Shown in pieces: positions 18,131 through 26,328 of a stretch of 60,255 nt of DNA. The notes beneath the pieces are model-generated. The model was given only the letters and a program-made list of their open reading frames with translations, ran no database searches and was not told where the DNA came from. The stretch is from Polynucleobacter sp. UK-Kesae-W10 (GTDB lineage Bacteria; Pseudomonadota; Gammaproteobacteria; Burkholderiales; Burkholderiaceae). Within the stretch, counting starts at the first letter, position 1, and each line of letters opens with the position of its first letter. A program made the translations under genes and the position numbers. The stretch spans positions 1 to 60,255 of the forward strand of contig NZ_JACVQB010000005.1 of assembly GCF_018881575.1 (NCBI RefSeq), given 5' to 3'.

Positions 18131-20548
18131 CTAGCTTTTGTCAAGCTTTCGTTGATAGCTTGCAATCATTTGATTTTGTTTTTCAAGCAACTGCGCTAAA
18201 GCGTCTACGCGGCTTGTTAATGAATCTGTATTTTCGAGGAGTATGCAGCTACTGACAAAATCTTTGGCGCCGATAAGTTGGGCTCCACCTTTGATTTTGT
18301 GAAGTATGCTTGCAAAGATATCCTGATCGATTTTTTCTGATGAAAGTGTTTGCAAGACTTCATCATGCACCTTTTTGATTTCTTCTAGGATGATCGAGAT
18401 CTGCTTCGGATCATGATTTAGCATCCCCGAACAGATCTCAAATGAGTATTCATGAGCTAAACCTTCAGCTTCGGAGTCAATATAAGTGAAATAACGAGTA
18501 AGTTCATTTTCTAAACTCATGAGGCTCAGGGGTTTAATGAGTACGCCATTCATGCCAGCGGCTAAAAATTGATGGCGTGATTCTAGGGCGTAGATATCTG
18601 CAGTAATTCCAATAATGATGAGCTCATTAAAACCTTGGGCACGGACTTCTTGGGCCAGTTCAGAGCCTTGCATACCAGGAATGGACTGATCGGTAATCAA
18701 TAGGTCAAATTGTTGTTGGCAGAGCTGATCAAGCGCTCTATTGGCGTTATCACACACTACGACATGGATACCCAAGGCTTGAAGCTGGAGTGAAATAATT
18801 TGGCGACTAGCAGGATGATCTTCAACCACCAGCGCTGATAGCGGTCTGCCTTCTTTGATAGATCGGGCAGATACCAGTCTTCTTGTGCGATGAATTTGAA
18901 GATCTCTGTAGGTATTACGAGAAGCAGCAATGCTCGTGCGCGGAAAGGCGACACAAAAATGGATATTGCTGCCATAGCCGGGTGCGCTTTCAAAATACAG
19001 CTGACTATTCATTGAGCTGACGAGATGATTGGTGATAGTCAAGCCAAGTCCAGTACCGTTTTGCTGATCGTGTTTACCGGGAACCTGTTCAAAGGGCTGT
19101 AGTGCAAGCTCAATATCCTCGGCTTTCATACCTATCCCAGTGTCAATAATGCGGAACTCAATCAGTTGCCCTGCATGATCATCCGCTATCACGCTAATCG
19201 AGAAATAAATTTCACCTTGATGGGTAAATTTGATTGCATTACTAATTAAATTTTGCAGAATTTGACGAAGGCGCAGGGCGTCCATCATTAAAACTTCCGC
19301 GATTCTTGGATCTTTCGAGGTCTGTAGGATGAGTTGGTGTTGTGATGCCAGGGTTGAAAAAGCTGAATCAATGTCATCGATCAAAGTATTTAAACAGCAT
19401 GGCTCTAGATTGAGCGTAAGCTTTCCTGCTTCAATCTTCGAAAGATCTAAGACTTGATTGAGTATTCCCAAAAGGGATTCGGCTGAGTTGTGAGCGCTTT
19501 TGAGTAATGATTTTTCGTGGGCGGGAAACTGTCGGCTGCTCAGCAAAAGCTCTTGAACCCCCAGAATTGCATTCATAGGGGTTCGTATCTCATGACTCAT
19601 GGTTGCTAAAAAAGAGGATTTAGCAGCATTGGCTTTTTCTGCCAATTCTTTAGAGGCCAACAGGGCATCGGCTTTGTGCTGCTGCTCAATTTGTTTTTTG
19701 TGCATCAGCCAAATCAGAAGACCTCCCCCCATTAGAAGGGCGATTATCGAGAGCCAGGGTAGCGCCCTCAAGTGGGCCTTCTCGGATTGTGGCTCCAGAG
19801 TATTAAAGGCAAAAATCTGTCGTGACTCTATCGGATCTAGGCGATTCAAAATACGATTGAGCAACTGATGCAATGGCACATCATCATCCGAAATGAGCCA
19901 GCGATATGCAAAGGGATCTTTTCCATAAAAGCCATCTACATGAATAGAAGAATCGCTATTGTGAGTAAGCCAGTGTTGCGCAAGGCGCAAGGGAAGTACC
20001 AAAGCTTGCACATCATTTTTGATGAGGTCAGCGATGAGTTTTTCTAAGTTGGGCGAGACATTGCTTAGGGGATTGCTTGGCGGCGGCGGATCTTCATAGC
20101 CACGATCAAAGAATGCAATTTTTTCAGGGGAGATATTTTGAGTTGGGGCGAGACGCTTAGTCAGAATGACATCATGACCCCAAAAGATGGCCTCTGAGAG
20201 CATGCCAAATTGCGGGTGGGCATCATTGAAGGTGGGTGGGTCAATGATGAAATCGACCTCCCCTTGTGCTAACTGTTCCAATCCCTCTCGTTCAGATTTT
20301 CTCCAAACCGGCTGAAATTCTTGTTGGGTGTATTGACTAAACTGCTGTAATAAAGCTTTAAAGACCCCATTTTTTCGGGGATCTGGGCTCTCATGTAGAT
20401 ATGGTGCATATTTTTCATGGATGCTAAATTTGACAATAGGATGTGCATCGATCCATTTTTGTTCTATGGCGCTTAAGTGTTCTGCGCGTGCTGATCCCCA
20501 GATCGCTAATCCGAGGATCCAGACGCTCAGAGTAACAAATCGATGCAT
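18131..20548 (-). CDS. Hybrid (BvgS/EvgS-like) sensor histidine kinase with REC and Hpt domains
   Basis: An 805-residue unorthodox kinase. After a signal peptide (about 1-22), residues 25-250 resemble a bacterial solute-binding (Venus flytrap, SBP_bac_3) sensor (I-V-K-F-S-I-H-E-K-Y-A-P-Y near 38-50). One membrane helix lies near 262-280. The HisKA H-box is S-H-E-I-R-T-P-M-N with His319; the ATPase core has N-A-I-K-F-T, D-T-G-I-G-M and G-T-G-L-G-L-T-I. A receiver domain follows with phospho-acceptor Asp620 (T-D-Q-S-I-P-G-M), then a C-terminal Hpt domain with His750 (L-H-K-I-K-G-G-A-Q). The phosphorelay order H-D-H equals BvgS, but with one flytrap domain instead of two and no evident PAS domain. 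Its partner is the regulator gene eight bases upstream. Confidence 0.9.
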   Translation of the reverse strand: MHRFVTLSVWILGLAIWGSARAEHLSAIEQKWIDAHPIVKFSIHEKYAPYLHESPDPRKNGVFKALLQQFSQYTQQEFQPVWRKSEREGLEQLAQGEVDFIIDPPTFNDAHPQFGMLSEAIFWGHDVILTKRLAPTQNISPEKIAFFDRGYEDPPPPSNPLSNVSPNLEKLIADLIKNDVQALVLPLRLAQHWLTHNSDSSIHVDGFYGKDPFAYRWLISDDDVPLHQLLNRILNRLDPIESRQIFAFNTLEPQSEKAHLRALPWLSIIALLMGGGLLIWLMHKKQIEQQHKADALLASKELAEKANAAKSSFLATMSHEIRTPMNAILGVQELLLSSRQFPAHEKSLLKSAHNSAESLLGILNQVLDLSKIEAGKLTLNLEPCCLNTLIDDIDSAFSTLASQHQLILQTSKDPRIAEVLMMDALRLRQILQNLISNAIKFTHQGEIYFSISVIADDHAGQLIEFRIIDTGIGMKAEDIELALQPFEQVPGKHDQQNGTGLGLTITNHLVSSMNSQLYFESAPGYGSNIHFCVAFPRTSIAASRNTYRDLQIHRTRRLVSARSIKEGRPLSALVVEDHPASRQIISLQLQALGIHVVVCDNANRALDQLCQQQFDLLITDQSIPGMQGSELAQEVRAQGFNELIIIGITADIYALESRHQFLAAGMNGVLIKPLSLMSLENELTRYFTYIDSEAEGLAHEYSFEICSGMLNHDPKQISIILEEIKKVHDEVLQTLSSEKIDQDIFASILHKIKGGAQLIGAKDFVSSCILLENTDSLTSRVDALAQLLEKQNQMIASYQRKLDKS

Positions 20549-20555
20549 ATTGGCT

Positions 20556-21179
20556 CTAGCTTTCGATGATGTTATTCATGCGACAAAACAAAATTAAGTC
20601 GGCAATATTATTAATGCCAAGCTTGTCAAATACGCGGGTCTTATAGGTAGCTACGGTTTTATTGCTGATGTGCAACATATCGGAAATCTGCTGGTTGGTG
20701 TTGCCTTTACCAAGGTATTTCATGACCTGCAATTCGCGGTCGGAAATTAATGCCAGCTTATCGTTATCGGTTAATGAGCTATTTCCATTTTTGCCATGCG
20801 TAAAAAAGTTATAGCCTTGTGAGATGGCGACACAAGCAGCCAGAATGACATCTGCTCCAGCTGTTTTATTGACAAAGCCATGGGCACCAAGGGAGCGTAC
20901 CCTGCCACCATAAACTGCCTCATCAAGACTCGATAGCACTAGCATACGAATTTCTGGGTGCATCAAGCCAATCCGACGAATCACATCGAAGCCATCGGTC
21001 TTGGGCATGTCTAAGTCCAGAATCACCATATTGGGGTTGACCTCTTTGATAGATCTGAGGCACTCTTCGCCATTTTGGGCTTGTCCGGCTATTTCAAAGA
21101 GCAATTGATCTTGCAACATACTTTTAAGTGCCATCAGCATTGCTGGATGGTCATCTACCAACATCACGCGTTTTCTCAT
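20556..21179 (-). CDS. LuxR/NarL-family response regulator (BvgA-like)
   Basis: A 207-residue two-domain regulator, the same size class as BvgA. The receiver domain has the acidic pocket V-D-D-H (8-11), phospho-acceptor Asp55 in I-L-D-L-D-M-P, and a conserved Lys in V-N-K-T-A. The C-terminal HTH of LuxR type begins with L-I-S-D-R-E-L-Q-V-M-K-Y-L and contains N-Q-Q-I-S-D-M-L-H-I-S-N-K-T-V-A-T-Y-K. It should be phosphorylated by the Hpt domain of the adjacent kinase and act on DNA. The start codon overlaps the EAL-gene stop (TAATG), so the two are translationally coupled, and the kinase follows eight bases later. Confidence 0.93.
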   Translation of the reverse strand: MRKRVMLVDDHPAMLMALKSMLQDQLLFEIAGQAQNGEECLRSIKEVNPNMVILDLDMPKTDGFDVIRRIGLMHPEIRMLVLSSLDEAVYGGRVRSLGAHGFVNKTAGADVILAACVAISQGYNFFTHGKNGNSSLTDNDKLALISDRELQVMKYLGKGNTNQQISDMLHISNKTVATYKTRVFDKLGINNIADLILFCRMNNIIES

Positions 21180-22027
21180 TACTGGTCTCCATGGGGTTTT
21201 GGTTGTTGATGAGGGTGCAGCGAAAAAATAGCTTTAGCGATACGGCTATCGCTTATCTGAAGCATTTGATGGCGACTGACTGGTGCCATCATCAGGCCGC
21301 CATAGCAGTGATCAATTTGCCAGTCAGAGATATTCTCTAAATCTTTTACGAGCGCAACATTGGCGGCGTAAATTTGTGTTGGTGAATACGGAGAGCGTCT
21401 GATTTTGGCAAGCACGTCACAAGACAAAGACTGATCTCTCAGAGAGCCCATATCCAGATGAATGCCCTCCATTTGCATTTCGTCTATCCATTGCAAATCT
21501 TCGGCGCTCCCTGAAAAATGCATCAGATGCAGCAAAACGCCAATACGCCGCAGTCGCAGCAAGCCTTCTTTGCATGCTTGCGCCACTTCTGGATTGGGAA
21601 TGGCCTGTAGGCCTAAGGTAATTAGACCAACTGGTAATCGAGAGTTGAGGATGAGATCACTCAAAGCATCTACGTATTCCGTGGAGGCGATCGTGCGAGG
21701 TGAGATTGGCAAAATTCCAGGTATAAAGCGGCCGCTGCGATACCAGTAAGATGCTGCATCTAATCCCTCCATGAATAAGCGAAGTAATTGCGCATCAGAG
21801 GCGTTGAGCAGTGGTCTAAATAAAGAACCGGTCAGTTTTGTTCCTTTGCTATTAAAAATAGGTTCATGGCTAATCGCTTGTCGCTTAGACCAAGATTGAT
21901 GTTCTTCGAGGGCTTGACTACTCATGCCAAGCCAGGGTGCGCCACAGGCGTCATGTACTTCTTGGAAGGGTTTGTTCTTCCATGCCTTTACAAGCGTGTA
22001 CAGCCGGGATTTCGGGCTCATCAGCAT
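21179..22027 (-). CDS. Degenerate EAL-domain protein, probably without phosphodiesterase activity
   Basis: A 282-residue cytoplasmic protein that I align to the EAL (cyclic-di-GMP phosphodiesterase) fold, with key residues lost. The position of the E-A-L motif reads G-S-L (in T-G-S-L-F-R-P). The L-x-L-D-D-F-G segment, which carries two metal-binding aspartates, reads L-H-L-M-H-F-S. The following D-E-M-Q-M-E-G-I-H-L-D matches the usual L-P-V-D-x-I-K-I-D region. It is therefore more likely a binding or protein-interaction EAL relative. It leads the operon with the regulator and hybrid kinase. ATG 22021 (Met3) has better spacing to the GGAG ribosome-binding site at 22029-22032 than ATG 22027. 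The Bordetella EAL protein BvgR is a possible functional parallel. Confidence 0.75.
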   Translation of the reverse strand: MLMSPKSRLYTLVKAWKNKPFQEVHDACGAPWLGMSSQALEEHQSWSKRQAISHEPIFNSKGTKLTGSLFRPLLNASDAQLLRLFMEGLDAASYWYRSGRFIPGILPISPRTIASTEYVDALSDLILNSRLPVGLITLGLQAIPNPEVAQACKEGLLRLRRIGVLLHLMHFSGSAEDLQWIDEMQMEGIHLDMGSLRDQSLSCDVLAKIRRSPYSPTQIYAANVALVKDLENISDWQIDHCYGGLMMAPVSRHQMLQISDSRIAKAIFSLHPHQQPKPHGDQ

Positions 22028-22028
22028 T

Positions 22029-22070
22029 CTCCAATCGGTGACTGTTCAGTCTAGGCAGGACAGATTGGAG
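22029..22070 (-). promoter_or_regulatory. Inverted repeat sequestering the EAL-gene ribosome-binding site
   Basis: On the plus strand CTCCAATC (22029-22036) and GATTGGAG (22063-22070) form a perfect 8-bp inverted repeat with 26 bases between. In the EAL-gene mRNA the downstream arm includes the GGAG Shine-Dalgarno sequence just before the start codons, so pairing would hide it. A shorter GACTG/CAGTC repeat (22040-22051) lies inside. It could equally be a DNA operator for the operon's own regulator. Confidence 0.4.
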
Positions 22071-22158
22071 GGGTAAGGGCTTAAGGCTGATTTATCTGTA
22101 GGAAATGACCTACCAGCCATGAAAGAGTATAGGTGGGGGCTAAATCCTTAAAGAATTT

Positions 22159-22380
22159 ATGGGGATCTGCTGTTGGGGTTCTTTAAGAATTCAATCCTTA
22201 AAGAACCCCAACACCGTTGTCGATGCAAAGAGCGGGGATGAATTCATACTCAAAAATGGAAAACTAGATACTAGCTCTGAGAGAGTTTTCTTGTATGGCT
22301 TAAAAGATGAAACGTATGTCAAAAATAAAACCCGCAAGGAATTGGCTCGACGTCTAGGTGAGGCTATTCAAGGACGGTAG
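22159..22380 (+). pseudogene. Short ORF, possible gene remnant or small hypothetical gene
   Basis: An open frame of 73 codons whose first part runs straight through the 17-bp inverted repeat and has no ribosome-binding site. From about 22207 onward the translation looks protein-like (V-V-D-A-K-S-G-D-E-F, then K-N-K-T-R-K-E-L-A-R-R-L-G-E-A-I). The most likely reading is the 3' end of an older gene whose beginning was lost or replaced by the repeat, but a real small protein from a non-ATG start cannot be excluded. I do not recognise the family. Confidence 0.3.
22171..22213. repeat. Perfect 17-bp inverted repeat in the divergent regulatory region
   Basis: The arms at 22171-22187 and 22197-22213 are exact reverse complements (TGTTGGGG core), with a 9-base spacer. 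A direct repeat of ATCCTTAAAGAA (22144-22155 and 22194-22205) overlaps it. No T-run follows, and no plus-strand gene ends nearby, so it is not an ordinary terminator. A related 24-base sequence occurs at 43201-43224 upstream of module 2. The rest of the 22028-22423 gap holds the ribosome-binding-site repeat, the gene remnant and the kinase-1 promoter-like element. Confidence 0.75.
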
Positions 22381-22411
22381 AATTTAGTTATAAAGCCCTT
22401 AAGTTAATATT

Positions 22412-22423
22412 TAGAATGCTCCC
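22412..22423 (+). promoter_or_regulatory. TAGAATGCT element directly before the module 1 kinase gene
   Basis: TAGAAT (22412-22417) could be a -10 hexamer placed so that transcription would start at or next to the ATG at 22424, giving a leaderless mRNA; a weak TTATAA lies about 18 bases upstream. The same TAGAATGCT with the same six-base gap to an ATG occurs upstream of the module 2 kinase (44239-44250), which is the main support for function. Confidence 0.4.
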
Positions 22424-23878
22424 ATGAGAAGCCCCATCGTTCTTGTCTTCCTCTTATTCGCCCTTATGCTCGGTGGCGTGCTGATGAGCTCCTGGAGCTA
22501 TTTGCGTGACGAATACTCTAAATCTCAGGAGACCAAGCTATGGATTTACTCAATTTCCTTGGCAATTATTGGATTGACCTTATTCGCTATAGGTACCGCT
22601 ACTACAGCAGAAGCAATGAAATCCAATTCCATTGTTTTTACATTTGCCAATGTATTTTATTTGGGTTCTATTGCTACTCAATTGCTGTTTTGTGTTTCTC
22701 TTAGAAAACCAGTATCTAAAAAAAGTATTTATCTATTCATACTTGGCATTGTAATTTTCGGAATTCATTTTGAGTATTTAAGGGGCTCAGGTAATTTTGT
22801 TGGACGTGTTTTAGAAGTTGCCAGCATTATTTGCATCCTACTTGTAATGCAGCTTTATCAATTACAAAAAGTTTTGCGCGTGCAATCATCTTTGCAACTT
22901 AAATTTTTATTCATATTTACCCTCCTTGAGTTAGTCACTGTCATTTTGAGGTTAGTAGTTTCAGCGCTACAGGTCAACCCTGTCCTGACCATTGATTCTG
23001 TTCCAATGAGCCTGATGGCTGTTACCTGGTTTAACTTGTCTTTCAATGTGCTCTCGTACTTGACGATGCTTGGATTTTGGTCTGAGCGTTCTGCCGCCAA
23101 GCAGGTTGAAGCCTCTATAGAGAATGCGCGTATTAGCGCTTTACTAGATGAGCGTGAGCGTTTGATAGGCTCTTTATTGGCAGCCAATAAGTCGGTAGCA
23201 ACTGGAGCTCTATCAGCGTCATTAGCCCATGAACTAAATCAACCGATTGGTGCCAGCAGAATTAATTTATTTACGTTGAGAAGGATGCTTACTGGTAGAG
23301 ACATCCATGATGATGCTATTGAAGAAATAATTAGTCGCATTGAGCTGGATAATCAACGTTCTGGAGATATCGTTGCCGCATTGCGCTCTATCTTTACACA
23401 AGAGGGTGTTATCACCTCTTGCATTTCAACAGCTGAAGCTCTCAATTCAGTAGTTCGCCTTGTTCAAGGTGAATGTATCCGCTTAGGTATTGCTTTAGAA
23501 GTTCATATAGATGACGCTCTGATAAATGCCAATCGTGTTGAGTTGCAACAGGTATTTTTGAATCTATTAAATAATGCGATTGATGCCTTAAAAACTAATC
23601 AGCAAACTGAGCAAAAATCCATTTGGCTAAGATGTATGAAGCATAGTGATAGCGTTCAGGTACTCATTTCTGATAACGGCCCAGGTATTTCAGAGCAATT
23701 GGCGCCTCGTATATTTGATTTATTTGAAACAAGTAAAAAAGCAGGTATGGGTCTTGGCCTTTGGCTATCTCAGTATTGCATCCAAAGAATTGACGGTGAG
23801 ATTTCTTATGCCCCAAGAGTTGGTGGGGGCAGTGAATTTGTTGTGGATATCCCTCTAAAGAGGGATATTGCTCAGTAG
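22424..23878 (+). CDS. Module 1 membrane sensor histidine kinase
   Basis: A 484-residue kinase. Residues 1 to about 225 contain roughly seven hydrophobic helices with very short loops, so the signal is likely sensed within or from the membrane; I do not recognise this sensor domain. A coiled linker (about 226-255) leads to the H-box L-A-H-E-L-N-Q-P with His269, then the ATPase core with L-L-N-N-A-I-D-A-L, S-D-N-G-P-G-I-S and G-M-G-L-G-L-W-L-S. It has no receiver domain. The partner is the FixJ-type regulator starting 25 bases after its stop, and the pair precedes the TpsB/TpsA genes. The kinase at 44287 has the same layout and an H-box with the same A-H-E-L-N-Q, showing common descent. Confidence 0.9.
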   Translation: MRSPIVLVFLLFALMLGGVLMSSWSYLRDEYSKSQETKLWIYSISLAIIGLTLFAIGTATTAEAMKSNSIVFTFANVFYLGSIATQLLFCVSLRKPVSKKSIYLFILGIVIFGIHFEYLRGSGNFVGRVLEVASIICILLVMQLYQLQKVLRVQSSLQLKFLFIFTLLELVTVILRLVVSALQVNPVLTIDSVPMSLMAVTWFNLSFNVLSYLTMLGFWSERSAAKQVEASIENARISALLDERERLIGSLLAANKSVATGALSASLAHELNQPIGASRINLFTLRRMLTGRDIHDDAIEEIISRIELDNQRSGDIVAALRSIFTQEGVITSCISTAEALNSVVRLVQGECIRLGIALEVHIDDALINANRVELQQVFLNLLNNAIDALKTNQQTEQKSIWLRCMKHSDSVQVLISDNGPGISEQLAPRIFDLFETSKKAGMGLGLWLSQYCIQRIDGEISYAPRVGGGSEFVVDIPLKRDIAQ

Positions 23879-23903
23879 CCGACTTTGGAATAATCAAATT
23901 CAA

Positions 23904-24515
23904 ATGAGTACGGCAAAAAATAGCCACATCTATTTAGTTGATGACGATGCCTCTTTTAGAGCTAGCCTAAAAGAGGCTTTTTCCTCATTGGGTTATCAAG
24001 TACATGTCTTTGAATCTGCCGATGCATTTTTAGGGCATGAGGATATAGCTTGGCCTGCGGTCCTAGTTTCCGATATGCGTATGCCCGGAAAGTCTGGCGT
24101 GCAAATGCAGCAAAGCTTAGTGGACGCCGCTTTAGGAATTCCAATTATCTTTATTTCTGGCGAAAGTACGATACAAGAAGCGATTTCTGGCATGAAGCTG
24201 GGTGCAATCGACTTTTTACAAAAGCCCTTTGCTATGGAGGCTTTAGTGGCTGCTGTAGAAAAAGCCTTAGAGAGACAAAGGGTTAGTTTGGCTAAGAGCT
24301 ACAAAGTAATTGCTAAAGAAGAAAAACTCAAACGGCTAGCGCCTCGTGAGCGGGAAGTGTGTGATTTGATAGTGCTGGGCCATACCAACCCCAAAATTGC
24401 CTTCCAGCTTTATCTGTCCATAGAGACGGTCAAGCAATACAAAAAGAATATCTATCAAAAATTGGCTATTGAAGATTTAGCTGGTCTGATTGCTTTTATG
24501 AGCCAAGATAACTAG
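23904..24515 (+). CDS. Module 1 response regulator, FixJ/NarL type
   Basis: A 203-residue regulator with receiver and LuxR-type HTH domains. The receiver has V-D-D-D (about 12-15), phospho-acceptor Asp57 in S-D-M-R-M-P-G-K-S-G and the conserved Lys in L-Q-K-P-F, all of the FixJ subgroup. The C-terminal domain begins with L-A-P-R-E-R-E-V-C-D-L-I and has I-A-F-Q-L-Y-L-S-I-E-T-V-K-Q-Y as recognition region. I take ATG 23904 rather than an upstream non-ATG start at 23868, because the receiver begins immediately after it. Expected to be phosphorylated by the adjacent kinase and to control the tps genes that follow beyond a hairpin at 24521. Confidence 0.92.
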   Translation: MSTAKNSHIYLVDDDASFRASLKEAFSSLGYQVHVFESADAFLGHEDIAWPAVLVSDMRMPGKSGVQMQQSLVDAALGIPIIFISGESTIQEAISGMKLGAIDFLQKPFAMEALVAAVEKALERQRVSLAKSYKVIAKEEKLKRLAPREREVCDLIVLGHTNPKIAFQLYLSIETVKQYKKNIYQKLAIEDLAGLIAFMSQDN

Positions 24516-24520
24516 CTTTT

Positions 24521-24542
24521 ATCCCCCTTTAGGGGGATTTTG
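24521..24542 (+). terminator. Hairpin between module 1 regulator and tpsB (terminator or attenuator)
   Basis: ATCCCCC (24521-24527), a TTTA loop and GGGGGAT (24532-24538) make a perfect 7-bp stem followed by a short T-run. It would separate expression of the kinase/regulator pair from the tps genes. A comparable hairpin occupies the same place in module 2 (46601-46616). Confidence 0.8.
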
Positions 24543-24597
24543 CGGGAAGAAAAATACTAGAAAAATAGCATTTCTTCATTCTTAGATTTTTGAGCCA

Positions 24598-26328
24598 TTG
24601 TTTAAAAAGCTTGCATTACAAGGACTTGTAAAGCCGCTAGCCTGTATGCCGCTAGCTGCTGGGTTAATGCACGCTCAAGCAATATGGGCTCAAGCTCCTG
24701 ATGCGGGTGCATTACAGCAGCAATTGCAGCGCGAAGTAGACCAAAACCGTCCAAGCCAAGCACCAGCACCTCTTGTTAAAAAAGCGCCATCACCCTCTAA
24801 GCCTGCGGCAAGCAAGGAAACCTTAGAGGTGAAAAAATTTGTTGTCTCTGGAGCAACCTTAATTAGTCCAGACCAAATTGCGCAGACACTTGCACCATTT
24901 GAAAATCGTGAACTGTCTTTTGACCAAATTCGTGAAGCTGCCAATGCAGTCACTGCTCTGTATACCAAGATTGGCAGAACAGCTCAGGCAGTCATTCCTC
25001 CGCAAGATGTGGTGGGTGGCGTTATCAAAATCAATATCTTGGAAGGCAAAGTTGGCAAAGTCATTATTGACTTGGATAAAACTGCTCCGAGCCGCTTGAA
25101 GTCTTCTGTGATTCAAGAGTTCATTAGCGACAATAATCCTGATGGTGCTTTCATTGATTTAAATGGCCTTGAGCGCAGTATGGCGCTGCTTAATGAACTA
25201 CCCGGTAATGAATCTGCTGCTGAGTTACTTGCTGGCGATAAAGAAGAATCTACCAATATCTCTGTCTCTGCAAAAGATACAGGTTTCTTTACCGGTCGTA
25301 TCGATGCCTCTAACTATGGTTCACCTAGTACTGGCGCCGCTCAAGCGGTTGCAAGTTTGAATCTGAATAATTTATCTGGTATTGGTGACCAAGTATCTCT
25401 TGATGCGATTGGTTCGCAAGGTTCTATTTATGGAACGCTCAAATATGGTTTGCCTATAGGCAGTAATGGCTGGCGATTATCTGTTGGCGTGAGTGCGCTT
25501 GATTACAAGAGTATTCCCAGCTTTTCACCAACCGTGTCGCAAGGTAATGCCCAGACTTATGGCCTTTATGGTACCTATGCATTAGAACGCTCAGCTACAT
25601 CGACAACCAACTTTGTTGTGAACTACGAAAATAAGAATTACAACAACAGCACCAATGGTAGTGAAACGAGCCGTTATCAATTGAATAACGTCACTGCTGG
25701 TTTTAATGGCACCAAAAATTTTGGAGAGCAGTTTGTCAATTGGGGTGTGAACGCAATAGTGGGAACGCTCAATATCGGCAACACCAATCAATACAACAAT
25801 GACCAAGCAGGCGCCGCTACCAATGGCACATTTACAAAGCTCAGCTTTAATGGAGCATTGACCTCAGCACTGCCTATCGACAGAACTACTGCAATAGTTT
25901 CTATCTACGGGCAATTAGCTAATAAGAACCTTAATACCGCCGAGCAACTCTATTTAGGCGGCCCTTATGGTGTGCGCGCTTATCCAGTAGCCCAAGGCGG
26001 CGGCGCTCAAGGCGCTGTTGCTTCTGTTGAGGTGATGCATAGCCTACCGAATCAACTGCAAGTAGGCGCATTTGTAGATGCTGGAGTGATTCAGCAATAC
26101 ATTACTACCTGGACTGGTTGGCAAGGGCAAACGAATGCTGGCAATACCTATCCTTTATATGCGGCAGGCCCAATTGCAAAATACAACTATGACAAGTTAC
26201 AGCTAATTGCATCTTTAGCATTTAGAGTGGGTAACAACCCGCTTTATAACTCTAGCGGCCAGCAGATAAATGTTGATAACTACTACCGCACGGTTCAAGG
26301 TTGGATTAAGGGAACTTATTTCTTCTAA
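24598..26328 (+). CDS. Module 1 two-partner secretion transporter (TpsB; FhaC/ShlB family)
   Basis: A 576-residue outer membrane protein that exports its linked TpsA. A TTG start at 24598 gives a complete signal peptide (cleavage near I-W-A-Q, residue 29). A Gln/Pro/Ala-rich linker (about 30-75) is followed by a POTRA domain (about 80-155, L-E-V-K-K-F-V-V-S-G-A to N-I-L-E-G-K-V-G-K-V). The beta-barrel then contains the conserved loop-6 motif V-R-A-Y-P near residue 460 (VRGY in many Omp85 proteins) and ends with an aromatic residue. The stop overlaps the TpsA start (TAATG), so the transporter and its substrate are translationally coupled. Confidence 0.93.
   Translation: MFKKLALQGLVKPLACMPLAAGLMHAQAIWAQAPDAGALQQQLQREVDQNRPSQAPAPLVKKAPSPSKPAASKETLEVKKFVVSGATLISPDQIAQTLAPFENRELSFDQIREAANAVTALYTKIGRTAQAVIPPQDVVGGVIKINILEGKVGKVIIDLDKTAPSRLKSSVIQEFISDNNPDGAFIDLNGLERSMALLNELPGNESAAELLAGDKEESTNISVSAKDTGFFTGRIDASNYGSPSTGAAQAVASLNLNNLSGIGDQVSLDAIGSQGSIYGTLKYGLPIGSNGWRLSVGVSALDYKSIPSFSPTVSQGNAQTYGLYGTYALERSATSTTNFVVNYENKNYNNSTNGSETSRYQLNNVTAGFNGTKNFGEQFVNWGVNAIVGTLNIGNTNQYNNDQAGAATNGTFTKLSFNGALTSALPIDRTTAIVSIYGQLANKNLNTAEQLYLGGPYGVRAYPVAQGGGAQGAVASVEVMHSLPNQLQVGAFVDAGVIQQYITTWTGWQGQTNAGNTYPLYAAGPIAKYNYDKLQLIASLAFRVGNNPLYNSSGQQINVDNYYRTVQGWIKGTYFF

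Noticed and set aside
18131..20548. Calling the hybrid kinase a true BvgS
   Set aside because: It has only one solute-binding-like domain and no evident PAS domain; similarity in domain order is not proof of orthology.
22159..22380. Treating this ORF as a confident gene
   Set aside because: Its first 18 codons are the inverted repeat, and there is no ribosome-binding site or recognisable family.
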